NCBI GenBank assembly: GCA_943789465.1
Contig: CALSUF010000002.1
Location: 310,001-374,000, forward strand
DNA length: 64,000 nt
Origin: an uncultured Flavobacteriaceae bacterium
GTDB taxonomy: Bacteria > Bacteroidota > Bacteroidia > Flavobacteriales > Flavobacteriaceae
Reading direction: 5' to 3'
Both the position numbers and the translations under genes were made by a program. The first letter of the stretch is position 1. Each line of letters begins with the position of its first letter. The notes below the pieces were generated by a model. That model searched no databases. It was not told the DNA's origin and saw only the letters and a program-made list of their open reading frames with translations. Positions 56,589 to 64,000 of the stretch are shown in pieces.

Positions 56589-57083
56589 ATGAAAGCATTT
56601 AAAGCAGCGTGGGAAATTAAACAAAACTGGCAACTTTTGTTTCCGCTAATCGGACTCGTTTCTTTAGGATATAGTGCTTTCAAGATTACCTCTTTGCTCC
56701 CATTAACTGAATTTTATATAACCATTCCTGTTGCTGTGGTTCTTTTTTATGTGTTATTAAAAATAGTAATGCTTGCCATTTCGAAATTAGAATCCAAATG
56801 GATTGTGAATCAACGCTGGGAACTTATTCGGATTTTTATTGTATTTGCCATTACCGGCTCCTCTTCTGTGCTTGTTGGACGCCCAATTATTAAGTGGCTA
56901 GGGATTACTCAAGATAATTTATATCCCTTACTGTATTGGATATTATTCATGACAATCAGTCTATTTTTCTATCAAGTTTTATTAGTGGTAATCGGATGGA
57001 TTTTTGGACAGTTTCAGTTTTTCTGGAATTTTGAAAAGAAAATGATTCGCCGTTTTGGGTTGGGGCGTTTTTTAAAGGATTAA
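56589..57083 (+). CDS. Integral membrane protein (DUF6787-like)
   Basis: A 164-residue protein with four hydrophobic segments (about 20-37, 43-65, 82-101 and 112-137) and basic ends. The C-terminal half with FVIFAITGSSSVLVGRPI-type and the WNFEKKMIRRFGL tail resembles the flavobacterial DUF6787 family as I remember it; the N-terminal 80 residues look like an extra or duplicated half. ATG 56589 is preferred over TTG 56571 because the -7 box covers the TTG. Stop interlocks by 4 nt with the convergent gene. Confidence 0.6.
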   Translation: MKAFKAAWEIKQNWQLLFPLIGLVSLGYSAFKITSLLPLTEFYITIPVAVVLFYVLLKIVMLAISKLESKWIVNQRWELIRIFIVFAITGSSSVLVGRPIIKWLGITQDNLYPLLYWILFMTISLFFYQVLLVVIGWIFGQFQFFWNFEKKMIRRFGLGRFLKD

Positions 57084-57361
57084 TTACTTTTTTCAGAACT
57101 CTTCGCCTCAAAATAATAGCTGTAAATCCACATAATAGTAAAAGTAGGTATCACATCTAATACTGGAAGTGCTTCTTCAATAAATACAACTACTCCTGCT
57201 ATTTTTCCTTTTTTACCATCATACAGTTGAGTCATTACATAAGATGACAAAGGAGCCCATAATACATCAAAAAAAGGAAAGATAAAAGAAACATATCCTA
57301 ACGCATCAAAACACAATCCAAGTAAAAATTTAGTTGTTTTTGATTTATTATTTAAGTTCAT
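57080..57361 (-). CDS. Small membrane protein, function unknown
   Basis: A 93-residue protein with two to three hydrophobic stretches (about 12-34, 36-47 and 55-82) and a charged C-terminus; no domain I can name. Similar short proteins are widespread in flavobacteria next to unrelated genes. Its stop interlocks with that of the rightward DUF6787-like gene (TTAA). It lies 26 nt downstream of msrA on the same strand. Confidence 0.65.
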   Translation of the reverse strand: MNLNNKSKTTKFLLGLCFDALGYVSFIFPFFDVLWAPLSSYVMTQLYDGKKGKIAGVVVFIEEALPVLDVIPTFTIMWIYSYYFEAKSSEKSN

Positions 57362-57387
57362 AATCTATTGATTTTAAGAAGGCGATT

Positions 57388-57915
57388 TTACTTTAACAAC
57401 GTCTTAAAATAGGTTGTTAGTTTTTTAATTTTCGGATCTATTAAATATGTACAATAAGGCTGCTCTCGGTTGAGATCGTAGTAGCTGTCATGATCGTCCT
57501 CTGCGTCATAAAATACTTCTAATGGCTTTAATTCTGAAACAATAGGATTTTCAAAAATTTTTGCATCCTCAAGAGATTTAATGAATTGCGAAGCAGTTTC
57601 AAATTGTTCGTCTTCGGTATAAAAAATAGCCGAACGGTATTGCGTCCCTACATCATTCGCTTGGCGGTTGAGTGTTGTGGGATCATGGGTTGCAAAAAAT
57701 ACTTCTAATAAATCGATATAAGAAATTAAAGACTCATCGTAATCCAATCGAATTCCTTCGGTATGCCCTGTTCGTCCTTGACAGACTTCGCGATAGGCAG
57801 GGTTCTTGATAAACCCTCCAGTATATCCAGATTTTACATTTTCTACTCCTTTGAGTCGTTTAAATACGGCTTCGGTACACCAAAAACACCCGCCCGCAAA
57901 AATAGCTCGCTTCAT
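57388..57915 (-). CDS. msrA: Peptide methionine (S)-S-oxide reductase
   Basis: Repairs oxidised methionine (S epimer) in proteins. The catalytic GCFWCTE is at residues 9-15 and the substrate-recognition YTGG and GHTEGIRLDY motifs follow; the EQPYCTYLIDPK near the end contains a resolving Cys. I chose ATG 57915 (MKRAIFAGGCFWC), giving 175 residues like other MsrA; an upstream in-frame Met at 57978 would add 21 hydrophobic residues with no lipobox, which is possible as a signal but is less usual. Confidence 0.93.
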   Translation of the reverse strand: MKRAIFAGGCFWCTEAVFKRLKGVENVKSGYTGGFIKNPAYREVCQGRTGHTEGIRLDYDESLISYIDLLEVFFATHDPTTLNRQANDVGTQYRSAIFYTEDEQFETASQFIKSLEDAKIFENPIVSELKPLEVFYDAEDDHDSYYDLNREQPYCTYLIDPKIKKLTTYFKTLLK

Positions 57916-58007
57916 ATCAAATTGATTAAGCATCAAAGTTAGTAAACAATTAATTAAAATAAGCCTGAAATATTGCACATAAAAACTATAAAACTTAATT
58001 TCACAAT

Positions 58008-58673
58008 ATGATTATTGCTAAAAATATACACAAATATTATGATGAACTTCATGTTTTAAAAGGAGTTGATTTAACTATTAAAAAAGGAGAAATTGTTTCC
58101 ATTGTTGGGGCTTCTGGAGCTGGAAAAACAACATTATTACAGATTTTAGGCACTCTTGACTATCATTCTAAAAAATCAGATAGTCAACTTCAAATTAATG
58201 AAGTTGATGTACAATCACTATCAGACACAGCTTTGGCTAAATTTAGAAATGAACAATTAGGGTTTATTTTTCAATTTCATCAATTACTTCCAGAGTTTAC
58301 AGCCCTCGAAAACATCTGTATTCCTGCTTTCATCAAAGGAACTCCTCAAAAAGAAGCAGTAACAAAGGCGCTCGAATTATTGCAGTTTTTAGGGTTGGAA
58401 GAACGAAGCAATCATAAACCAAACGAGCTTTCTGGAGGAGAGCAACAACGCGTTGCAGTAGCAAGAGCTTTAATTAACAGTCCTTCTGTTATTTTTGCTG
58501 ATGAACCGTCAGGAAATTTAGACAGTGAATCCGCAGAACAATTGCATAAGTTGTTTTTTAAATTAAGAGATCGCTTCGGACAAACATTTGTGATTGTCAC
58601 GCATAATCATGAATTAGCAGATATGGCAGATCGTAAAATTACTATGAGTGACGGACTTGTAAAAACAATTTAG
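58008..58673 (+). CDS. lolD: ABC transporter ATP-binding protein, LolD-like
   Basis: ATPase of the MacB/LolCDE type, which powers lipoprotein release or membrane-protein conformational work rather than transmembrane transport. 221 residues with Walker [10 protein letters not shown] at about 33-41, signature LSGGEQQR, Walker [13 protein letters not shown] and H-loop THNHE. No permease (LolC/E) gene is adjacent, so the partner is elsewhere. The next gene begins one nucleotide after its stop (GTG at 58675). Confidence 0.88.
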   Translation: MIIAKNIHKYYDELHVLKGVDLTIKKGEIVSIVGASGAGKTTLLQILGTLDYHSKKSDSQLQINEVDVQSLSDTALAKFRNEQLGFIFQFHQLLPEFTALENICIPAFIKGTPQKEAVTKALELLQFLGLEERSNHKPNELSGGEQQRVAVARALINSPSVIFADEPSGNLDSESAEQLHKLFFKLRDRFGQTFVIVTHNHELADMADRKITMSDGLVKTI

Positions 58674-58674
58674 A

Positions 58675-59448
58675 GTGTCAAAGCTAAATTTTTCTGAACT
58701 CAAGGAGTTTTTGGACGCTAAAGTTGTTCAATACAACACCCCTAATTTTATTGGATCTGACCCCCTTCAAATTCCACACCGCTATTCATTAAAAGAAGAT
58801 ATTGAAATTTCAGGTTTCCTCACAGCAACCATTGGTTGGGGCAACCGAAAAAGTATCATTAACAATGCTAATCGGTTAATGACTTTGATGGATGATGCAC
58901 CTTATCAATTTGTGATGCAACACCAGCCAAATGATTTAGAGTCCTTGAAATCCTTTGTACACCGTACTTTTAATGGCTTGGATTGTATTCAATTTATCGA
59001 GAGTTTAAAACACATATACACGAATCACAATGGTTTGGAGGGTATTTTTAACACCCATGCAGAAACCGATAGTTTACAAGGAGCTATTCACCAATTAAAA
59101 CAACACTTTTTTGAAATTGACCACCTCCAACGCACACAGAAACACATTAGTGATCCCTTAAAAAAATCTGCTGCTAAGCGCATTAATATGTTTTTAAGGT
59201 GGATGGTACGACCAAATGATACTAAGGTCGATTTTGGATTGTGGACACAGCTATCCCCTTCTCAGCTCTCTTGTCCTTTGGATGTGCATTCAGGAAATGT
59301 AGCTCGGAAACTAGGATTGTTGAAGCGCGTTCAAAATGATGCTAGAGCACTAGCTGAATTAGATGCATCCTTGAGGAAATTAGATTCTAATGATCCTGTT
59401 AAATATGATTTTGCTTTGTTTGGCTTAGGAGTGTTTGAAAAATTCTAA
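58675..59448 (+). CDS. TIGR02757 family protein (DUF2400)
   Basis: A 257-residue protein of the DUF2400/TIGR02757 family. Hallmarks are the IPHRYSLKEDIEISGFLTAT region, GWGNRKSII, and the C-terminal WMVRPNDTKVDFGLWT and PLDVHSGNVARKLGL stretch, which recalls the helix-hairpin-helix of DNA glycosylases but without a clear catalytic set. Biochemical function is unknown. Begins with GTG one nucleotide after lolD and interlocks stops with RNase Z. Confidence 0.85.
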   Translation: MSKLNFSELKEFLDAKVVQYNTPNFIGSDPLQIPHRYSLKEDIEISGFLTATIGWGNRKSIINNANRLMTLMDDAPYQFVMQHQPNDLESLKSFVHRTFNGLDCIQFIESLKHIYTNHNGLEGIFNTHAETDSLQGAIHQLKQHFFEIDHLQRTQKHISDPLKKSAAKRINMFLRWMVRPNDTKVDFGLWTQLSPSQLSCPLDVHSGNVARKLGLLKRVQNDARALAELDASLRKLDSNDPVKYDFALFGLGVFEKF

Positions 59449-60350
59449 AAGTTAAATTCTTTCCCATCATCAGCTAGTAATACGTTTTTGAAAACGGTTT
59501 CTGCTTCAGCTTTAAATCCTTCTAATCCTCCGTAACGCGTAGAGTAATGTCCTAAGATTAATTGTTTAACATTGGCTTTGAGTGCTATAGTAGCGGCTTG
59601 CTTGGCTGTAGAGTGTTTAGTTTTAGCACATAAATATTCATGAGCATCCATAAATGTAGATTCGTGATATAATACATCAACATCCTTAATAATAGGAATG
59701 ATATCCTCTTTATACGCTGTATCACTACAAAACGCATAACTTTTTGGCTGATGCCCTTCAAAAGTAACTTCAGCATTCAGAATGATAGTACCTTGTTCAT
59801 TGACAACATCATCGCCTTGTTTAAGCTTTCTAAAATACGCTTTGTCTATATTTAATGCTTCTGCTTTTTGAATATTTAATTTGCGTTCAAATGGTTTTTC
59901 TTTAAATAAAAATCCATTGGTGTATACACGATGATCTAAAGGAATAGTGTGTACCGATACTTTTTCATCTTCATAAATGAGTTCTGATGTTTTAGAAGAT
60001 AGTACATGAAAAATCAATTTAAAATTGGTCCATGAATCGGCGAGTTTCATCTGGAGTGTAATCAATTCTTTCAACCCTTTGGGACCGTAAATATGTAAAT
60101 CTGTTTCACGTGTTAGCAACCGAAAAGTAGAAATCAACCCTACCAATCCAAAATAGTGGTCGCCATGCAAATGAGAAATAAAAACATGTTTAATCTGGTT
60201 GAATTTGATTTTATGACGTCTCAATTCTACCTGCGTTCCTTCACCACAATCGATTAAAAATAAATGCCCCCTTGTTTCTAAAACTTGTGAAGTTGTGTGT
60301 GCAATAATACGGGGTGTTGCACTGTAGCAACCGAGGATGGAAAGTTTCAA
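59445..60350 (-). CDS. rnz: Ribonuclease Z
   Basis: Metallo-beta-lactamase-fold endonuclease that matures the 3' end of tRNA. 301 residues: LIDCGEGTQVELRRHKI, the zinc motif SHLHGDHYFGLVG, AFCSDTAY, VLYHESTFMDAH and ILGHYSTRYGG, with the exosite arm in the middle. tRNA genes are not near, as usual. The small 107-residue gene upstream ends 11 nt before its start. Confidence 0.95.
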   Translation of the reverse strand: MKLSILGCYSATPRIIAHTTSQVLETRGHLFLIDCGEGTQVELRRHKIKFNQIKHVFISHLHGDHYFGLVGLISTFRLLTRETDLHIYGPKGLKELITLQMKLADSWTNFKLIFHVLSSKTSELIYEDEKVSVHTIPLDHRVYTNGFLFKEKPFERKLNIQKAEALNIDKAYFRKLKQGDDVVNEQGTIILNAEVTFEGHQPKSYAFCSDTAYKEDIIPIIKDVDVLYHESTFMDAHEYLCAKTKHSTAKQAATIALKANVKQLILGHYSTRYGGLEGFKAEAETVFKNVLLADDGKEFNF

Positions 60351-60361
60351 AAGCTATGGTT

Positions 60362-60685
60362 TTAAAATCCTAAATCTCGTTGAATGAGTTCCATTTCTAT
60401 ATAATCGTGTGCTTCTTGAAGTGTAGGAACTACGATAAAATCGTCTTCAAAATCATCTTGATTTAATTGTGAATTAACCACTACAAAAGCATGATTTAAT
60501 TGACGGTGCATTTCAGAAATTGACACTAATTCATCCAAAGATGTAATGGTAATGTCCTTAAGTTGAAAAATAACATCGTTGTCCTTAAAACGTTCATGAA
60601 GAACAGAAAATTTCTTTAAAAACTCAGAAAGACTCGTCTTGTCTTGGGTAATTATTGCAGTCGAATTATGCAGTTCTATAATCAT
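60362..60685 (-). CDS. Small conserved protein (STAS-like fold suspected), unknown function
   Basis: A 107-residue soluble protein with an alternating beta/alpha pattern: an N-terminal strand pair (MIIELHNSTAIITQD), a helix (SLSEFLKKFSVLHERF), a strand (DVIFQLKDITIT), a helix, and VVPTLQEAHDYIEMELIQRDLGF at the end. The order recalls the STAS fold of anti-sigma factor antagonists, but there is no conserved phosphorylatable Ser in the expected place. Database labels of such proteins as 'ribonuclease Z' come from the neighbour, not the sequence. It sits tightly between pyrB and rnz. Confidence 0.6.
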   Translation of the reverse strand: MIIELHNSTAIITQDKTSLSEFLKKFSVLHERFKDNDVIFQLKDITITSLDELVSISEMHRQLNHAFVVVNSQLNQDDFEDDFIVVPTLQEAHDYIEMELIQRDLGF

Positions 60686-60690
60686 CTTAA

Positions 60691-61617
60691 TTATTTTATT
60701 TTTGATGCTAAAAGATACATCACTGCCATTCTAATAGCGACCCCATTTTCTACTTGGTTTAAAATAATGGCTTGATCAGAATCAGCCACTTCACTAGTGA
60801 TTTCGACCCCTCTATTGATAGGGCCAGGATGCATAATGGTAATTTCTTTATCTAAAGATTCTAACAATTCTTTGGTAACACCATACTGCTGTGTATATTC
60901 TCTTGTCGTAGGAAAATAACTGATTTCCATACGTTCATTTTGAACACGTAACATATTTGCTATATCACACCAGTCAAGAGCTTTACGTAAGTTAGTTTCA
61001 ACTTTAACTCCAAGTTTGTCGATGTACTTTGGAATGAGTGTTTTTGGACCACAAACCATCACTTCTGCTCCTTGCAATTGCAAAGCAAAAATGTTTGACA
61101 GAGCAACTCTACTGTGTAGAATATCTCCAACAATGACTATTTTTTTACCTTTTACTTCGCCATACTTTTCACGAATTGAATAGGTATCTAACAGCGCTTG
61201 TGTTGGGTGTTCGTGTGCGCCATCCCCTGCATTGATAATTTTTGCATCAATATGTTTCGATAAGAATGTAGCAGCACCAGGATTTGGGTGACGCATGACA
61301 ACCATATCAACCTTCATAGAAAGAATGTTATTGACTGTATCCACCAACGTTTCTCCTTTACTCACAGAAGATTGCCCAGAAGAGAAGTTAATCACATCCG
61401 CAGACAGTCGTTTTTGAGCCAGTTCAAAAGAAAGTTTTGTTCGGGTTGAGTTTTCAAAAAACAAGTTAGCAATTGTAATATCTCTAAGGGAAGGTACTTT
61501 TTTTATGGGACGATTGATCACTTTCTTAAAATGATCGGCAGTGTCAAAAATAAGGTTAATATCGTCGTTGTTGAGATATTTTATTCCTAATAAATGATCT
61601 ACACTCAGTTCGCTCAT
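60691..61617 (-). CDS. pyrB: Aspartate carbamoyltransferase catalytic subunit
   Basis: Joins carbamoyl phosphate and aspartate in pyrimidine synthesis. 308 residues with the carbamoyl-phosphate loop FFENSTRTKLSFELA, SSVSKGETL, VMRHPNPGAA, DGAHEHPTQALLD and HPGPINRG. The regulatory subunit PyrI is absent here, so this is likely the PyrI-independent trimer form. Lies 3 nt after pyrR. Confidence 0.96.
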   Translation of the reverse strand: MSELSVDHLLGIKYLNNDDINLIFDTADHFKKVINRPIKKVPSLRDITIANLFFENSTRTKLSFELAQKRLSADVINFSSGQSSVSKGETLVDTVNNILSMKVDMVVMRHPNPGAATFLSKHIDAKIINAGDGAHEHPTQALLDTYSIREKYGEVKGKKIVIVGDILHSRVALSNIFALQLQGAEVMVCGPKTLIPKYIDKLGVKVETNLRKALDWCDIANMLRVQNERMEISYFPTTREYTQQYGVTKELLESLDKEITIMHPGPINRGVEITSEVADSDQAIILNQVENGVAIRMAVMYLLASKIK

Positions 61618-61620
61618 AGT

Positions 61621-62160
61621 TTAATTTTTTATCAAATAAACGGCATCTTCACCGCTGGTTTCTTTCCAGTTTACCAATACTTTTTCATCATTAATAGCAT
61701 CTACTTGTCGACCTCTATAATCTGGCTGAATGGGTAAATGTCTGCTAAAACGTCTATCTATGAGAGTTAGCAATTCAATTTCACTTGGACGCCCAAACGA
61801 TTGGATCGCGGTTAAAGCAGCGCGAATACTTCTCCCTGTATATAACACATCATCAATAAAAACTACGCGTTTATTTTCAATCAAAAAATCAATTTCGGTA
61901 GAGTTTGCTTCGAGAACTTTATCAGAACGTCTAAAGTCATCTCTATAAAAAGTGATATCTAATAATCCTAACTGCACTTCAGGGAGCTTGTATTCTGTCT
62001 GTAAAAGAGCCTTTATACGTTCAGCTAAAAATACACCTCTTGGTTGTAAACCAATCAAAACGGTATTAGAAAAGTCGGTATGTTTTTCAATGAGTTGACA
62101 AGCCAATCGATGTAGAATGATGTTTACTTCCTTATTGTTAAGTAAAACTTTTGGACTCAT
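61621..62160 (-). CDS. pyrR: Bifunctional pyrimidine regulatory protein PyrR / uracil phosphoribosyltransferase
   Basis: PRT-fold protein that in Gram-positive bacteria controls pyr attenuation and has weak UPRTase activity. 179 residues: GLQPRGVFLAERI, the PRPP loop VVFIDDVLYTGRSIRAAL and IELLTLIDRRFSRHLPIQPDYRG. The upstream 98-nt gap shows no PyrR-binding stem-loop that I can recognise, so attenuation is not supported here. A TACCTTTG -7 match lies at 62184-62191. Co-transcribed with pyrB. Confidence 0.93.
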   Translation of the reverse strand: MSPKVLLNNKEVNIILHRLACQLIEKHTDFSNTVLIGLQPRGVFLAERIKALLQTEYKLPEVQLGLLDITFYRDDFRRSDKVLEANSTEIDFLIENKRVVFIDDVLYTGRSIRAALTAIQSFGRPSEIELLTLIDRRFSRHLPIQPDYRGRQVDAINDEKVLVNWKETSGEDAVYLIKN

Positions 62161-62183
62161 AGTTGTTCAACGTATTCGAAGCA

Positions 62184-62191
62184 CAAAGGTA
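62184..62191 (-). promoter_or_regulatory. -7 promoter element TACCTTTG for pyrR-pyrB
   Basis: TAnnTTTG match on the minus strand 23 nt before the pyrR ATG; no -33 match. Confidence 0.4.
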
Positions 62192-62258
62192 ATTAAAAAA
62201 TTGAAACCACATTACTGCTTGTTCATATAATGATAGTGAAGCACAACAAAAAGAACCA

Positions 62259-62594
62259 TTATTTAAGAAACGTGATACTGTAAGGATATTCAGGAGCTTG
62301 TTGATTACTGGCTCTTATTGCGTTTTTAATAGGATACACAATCGATATTATTAAAATTACTATTAGACCAAAGATGCCTACTCCTACAAGAATTAAAGGA
62401 ACACATACAAAACTATAAATCAAAAGGCTAAACTGGAAATTAAGAATCATTTTTCCATGGGTATCTAGGTCTTTTATTTTTTCTTTTTGGGTAAACCAAA
62501 TTATGAGAGGAATTAAAATACTGCCAAATGCAAACACAAATGTTGCTAATTGAGAAAGATGCATAATTACAATGGTTTGATTGTCTTGTTTCAT
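62259..62594 (-). CDS. DUF4870 family membrane protein
   Basis: A 111-residue inner-membrane protein with three hydrophobic segments (about 10-30, 48-70 and 70-92). The DUF4870 pattern is present: LSQLATFVFAFGSILIPLIIWFTQK, then KMILNFQFSLLIY and IVYPIKNAIRASNQ. Function unknown. It is between pyrR and the frameshifted TSUP gene, with no evident operon partner. Confidence 0.8.
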   Translation of the reverse strand: MKQDNQTIVIMHLSQLATFVFAFGSILIPLIIWFTQKEKIKDLDTHGKMILNFQFSLLIYSFVCVPLILVGVGIFGLIVILIISIVYPIKNAIRASNQQAPEYPYSITFLK

Positions 62595-62644
62595 CTGAAA
62601 ATAGGTTTATCTATTTGACGCTAAATAAAGGTAATTGTTACACC

Positions 62645-63447
62645 TCAAGAAGTCAATTCTTTAAAAACAATAAGTGCTGCCATGACAATCATAAAGCGTG
62701 CAAAGTTTGTTTTTAAGGTTGATTCACGAGTGTAACCAGAAATATAAGTCCCTGCAAAAATCCCTGTAATAGACAGAGACTGTAAAAAGCAATAAGAAAA
62801 CTCCATTCCATTTTTAAGAAAGATAAATCGGTACTAAACCCAATAAGTGAATTAAATGTGATAATAATTAAAGAAGTTGCAACGGCTTGTTTGATTGTTA
62901 ATCTTGCAAACAAAACCAATGCAGGTACAATAATAAATCCACCACCAGCTCCTACCAATCCGGTCAAAACACCTACTCCTAACCCTATAAAAATCAATAA
63001 ACCATAATTCTTTTTGGTGCTTGATTTTGTAACAGTTTTTGTACTAGGTTTTTTCATCATAAGAATAGATGATAACATTATAATACTGCTGAAAAACAAC
63101 ATTAACCCCATCTCTTTTGTGATGTCAAAAGATTCAAAAGATAGTAGAGTATCTGGAATGTTTGGGATTAAAAATCGCCGTGTTAGGGATACAGATACAA
63201 GCGCAGGCAGTGTAAATACAACGGCAGTTTTATATTCAATTAGTTTCTTTTTTATATTGATTAGTGTTCCAATAGCCGCCGAAGATCCAACCACAAACAT
63301 GGAATAACTAGTAGCTAAAACAGGATTTAATTTAAATAGATACACAAATATCGGAACTGCTAAAATAGAGCCACCCCCTCCAAAAAGACCAATCACAATC
63401 CCCGTTAAGAAGGCTCCAAAAAACCCGATACTTTCTAAATAGCTCAT
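62645..63447 (-). pseudogene. TSUP (TauE/SafE) sulfite/sulfur permease, broken by a one-base frameshift
   Basis: Inner-membrane permease of the TSUP family, predicted exporter of sulfite or organosulfonates. Read from 63447, the uninterrupted frame gives 244 residues stopping at 62713, ending in an unusual SLCLLQGFLQGL tail. Beyond a run of five T (minus strand; 62784-62788 on plus), another frame continues with the family's normal C-terminus: SITGIFAGTYISGY and later FARFMIVMAALIVFKEL, ending at TGA 62645-62647. Adding one T to the run would restore a 267-residue protein of normal length. I cannot tell a real mutation from an assembly error. Confidence 0.75.
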
Positions 63448-63452
63448 GGGTG

Positions 63453-64000
63453 CTAATTTAATGCATTATACAGAACCTCAATAGGATGCAGGGCTGTTTT
63501 ATTTACTCCATCTTTTATTTGATGTCTGCAACTTGTACCAGAAGCAGATACAATTTCTTTTGATTTTAACCTTCTTAAAGAAGGAAATAAACGGTCCTCT
63601 CCTATTTGTTGACTCAAATTATAATGTTCTTTTTCATAACCAAATGATCCAGCCATTCCGCAACATCCAGAATCTATGGTTTCAACCTTAAAATTAGAGG
63701 GGATGCTTAAAATAGTTTCAGCATACGCATTAGAGGACAACGCTTTTTGATGGCAATGTCCGTGATAATAAACAGTTTCTGTTTTTGAGGTGAATTTTGA
63801 AACATCAATTTTATTAGCATTCATTTCGTTGGCCAGAAATTCCTCAATTGTAAATACGTTTTGAGCTAAATGCTCTGCACTTGATTTTAAGGTTACATCT
63901 ACAAGGTTAGGGTACTCATCTCTGAATCCTAAAATAGCAGAGGGCTCTATTCCCACCAAAGGAATGTCATTAGAAACCAAAGTACTAAAAGTGCTAACAT
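63453..64000 (-). CDS. (Fe-S)-binding CCG-domain oxidoreductase, N-terminus cut by window edge
   Basis: C-terminal 180 or so residues of a protein with two CCG-type cysteine motifs, the kind found in heterodisulfide reductase and at the end of large FAD-linked oxidase/4Fe-4S proteins of Bacteroidetes. Visible motifs are YYHGHCHQKAL, DSGCCGMAGSFGYEKEH and SASGTSCRHQI. The frame is open to position 64000 with no stop, so the start lies outside. The FAD-binding part cannot be seen; it may be a glycolate/D-lactate oxidase-like enzyme. Confidence 0.85.
   Translation of the reverse strand, partial: VSTFSTLVSNDIPLVGIEPSAILGFRDEYPNLVDVTLKSSAEHLAQNVFTIEEFLANEMNANKIDVSKFTSKTETVYYHGHCHQKALSSNAYAETILSIPSNFKVETIDSGCCGMAGSFGYEKEHYNLSQQIGEDRLFPSLRRLKSKEIVSASGTSCRHQIKDGVNKTALHPIEVLYNALN

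Noticed and set aside
62161-62258. PyrR attenuator upstream of pyrR-pyrB
   Set aside because: No anti-terminator/terminator pair or PyrR-binding loop could be recognised in the 98 nt.
1-64000. Many ORFs of 60-150 codons on the strand opposite to long genes
   Set aside because: They lie fully inside conserved genes in another frame and show no domain, signal or start context of their own.
1-64000. tRNA, rRNA, CRISPR, insertion sequence or prophage
   Set aside because: Reading both strands gave no cloverleaf, spacer array, transposase or phage structural gene that I could support.

Overview
The window is an AT-rich chromosomal segment from a member of the Bacteroidetes, most likely a marine-type Flavobacteriaceae. 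Supporting signs are the fused LpxC-FabZ protein, a PorX-type response regulator of the type IX secretion/gliding system, many lipoproteins with short lipoboxes, DUF4294 and DUF4268 proteins, an N-terminal carboxypeptidase-like domain on the TonB receptor, a Bacteroidetes-type SRP RNA, and repeated promoter matches to the Bacteroidetes -7 element TAnnTTTG (sometimes with TTTG about 19-20 nt upstream) instead of a sigma70 -10 box. No rRNA, tRNA, prophage, insertion sequence or CRISPR array was seen. The content is core housekeeping with a few accessory genes.

Layout. 1-5.1 kb: a truncated DEAH helicase, a THUMP RNA methyltransferase, a second methyltransferase, a ZIP metal transporter and a DUF4268 protein. 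5.3-14.3 kb: DUF4294 protein, M42 peptidase, Nudix hydrolase, Bcr/CflA efflux pump, S33 peptidase lipoprotein, acetyl-CoA synthetase, dihaem cytochrome-c peroxidase and an inner-membrane acyltransferase. 14.3-20.8 kb: purC-phoH, SAM hydrolase, dnaN, a GNAT protein and an ABC-F ATPase. 20.9-27.2 kb: a thioredoxin-like lipoprotein, fsa/tal, an SDR, the SRP RNA (ffs), glutaminyl cyclase, a thioesterase and a beta-helix lipoprotein. 27.2-27.8 kb: a YoeB/YefM toxin-antitoxin pair with a recognisable double-palindrome operator.

27.9-35 kb is a long leftward block for lipid A and central functions: HD phosphohydrolase, lpxD, lpxC-fabZ, lpxA, efp, a second lpxD-like gene and sucD, ending in a strong terminator. 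35-41 kb runs porX-tsaE-ald-small membrane protein, then proline dehydrogenase, aroB and an Lrp regulator. 41.6-43.4 kb holds an M14 carboxypeptidase divergent from an XRE regulator; the space between them has five copies of one palindrome. 43.5-49.7 kb is parE-parC and ychF. 50-57 kb: an orphan TonB receptor, a dicluster ferredoxin divergent from an acyl-CoA reductase, then serC-serA (serine synthesis). 57-64 kb: msrA, lolD-like ABC ATPase, TIGR02757 protein, RNase Z, pyrR-pyrB, a DUF4870 protein, a frameshifted TSUP permease and the C-terminal part of a CCG-domain Fe-S oxidoreductase running off the end.

No wholly new system stands out. The points most worth a second look are the five-site operator between the carboxypeptidase and the XRE regulator, the YefM operator geometry, the one-base frameshift that breaks the TSUP permease, the ABC-F protein with exactly one intact and one fully degenerate composite ATP site, and the habit of convergent genes to interlock their stop codons by exactly 4 nt (6 of 13 convergent pairs).
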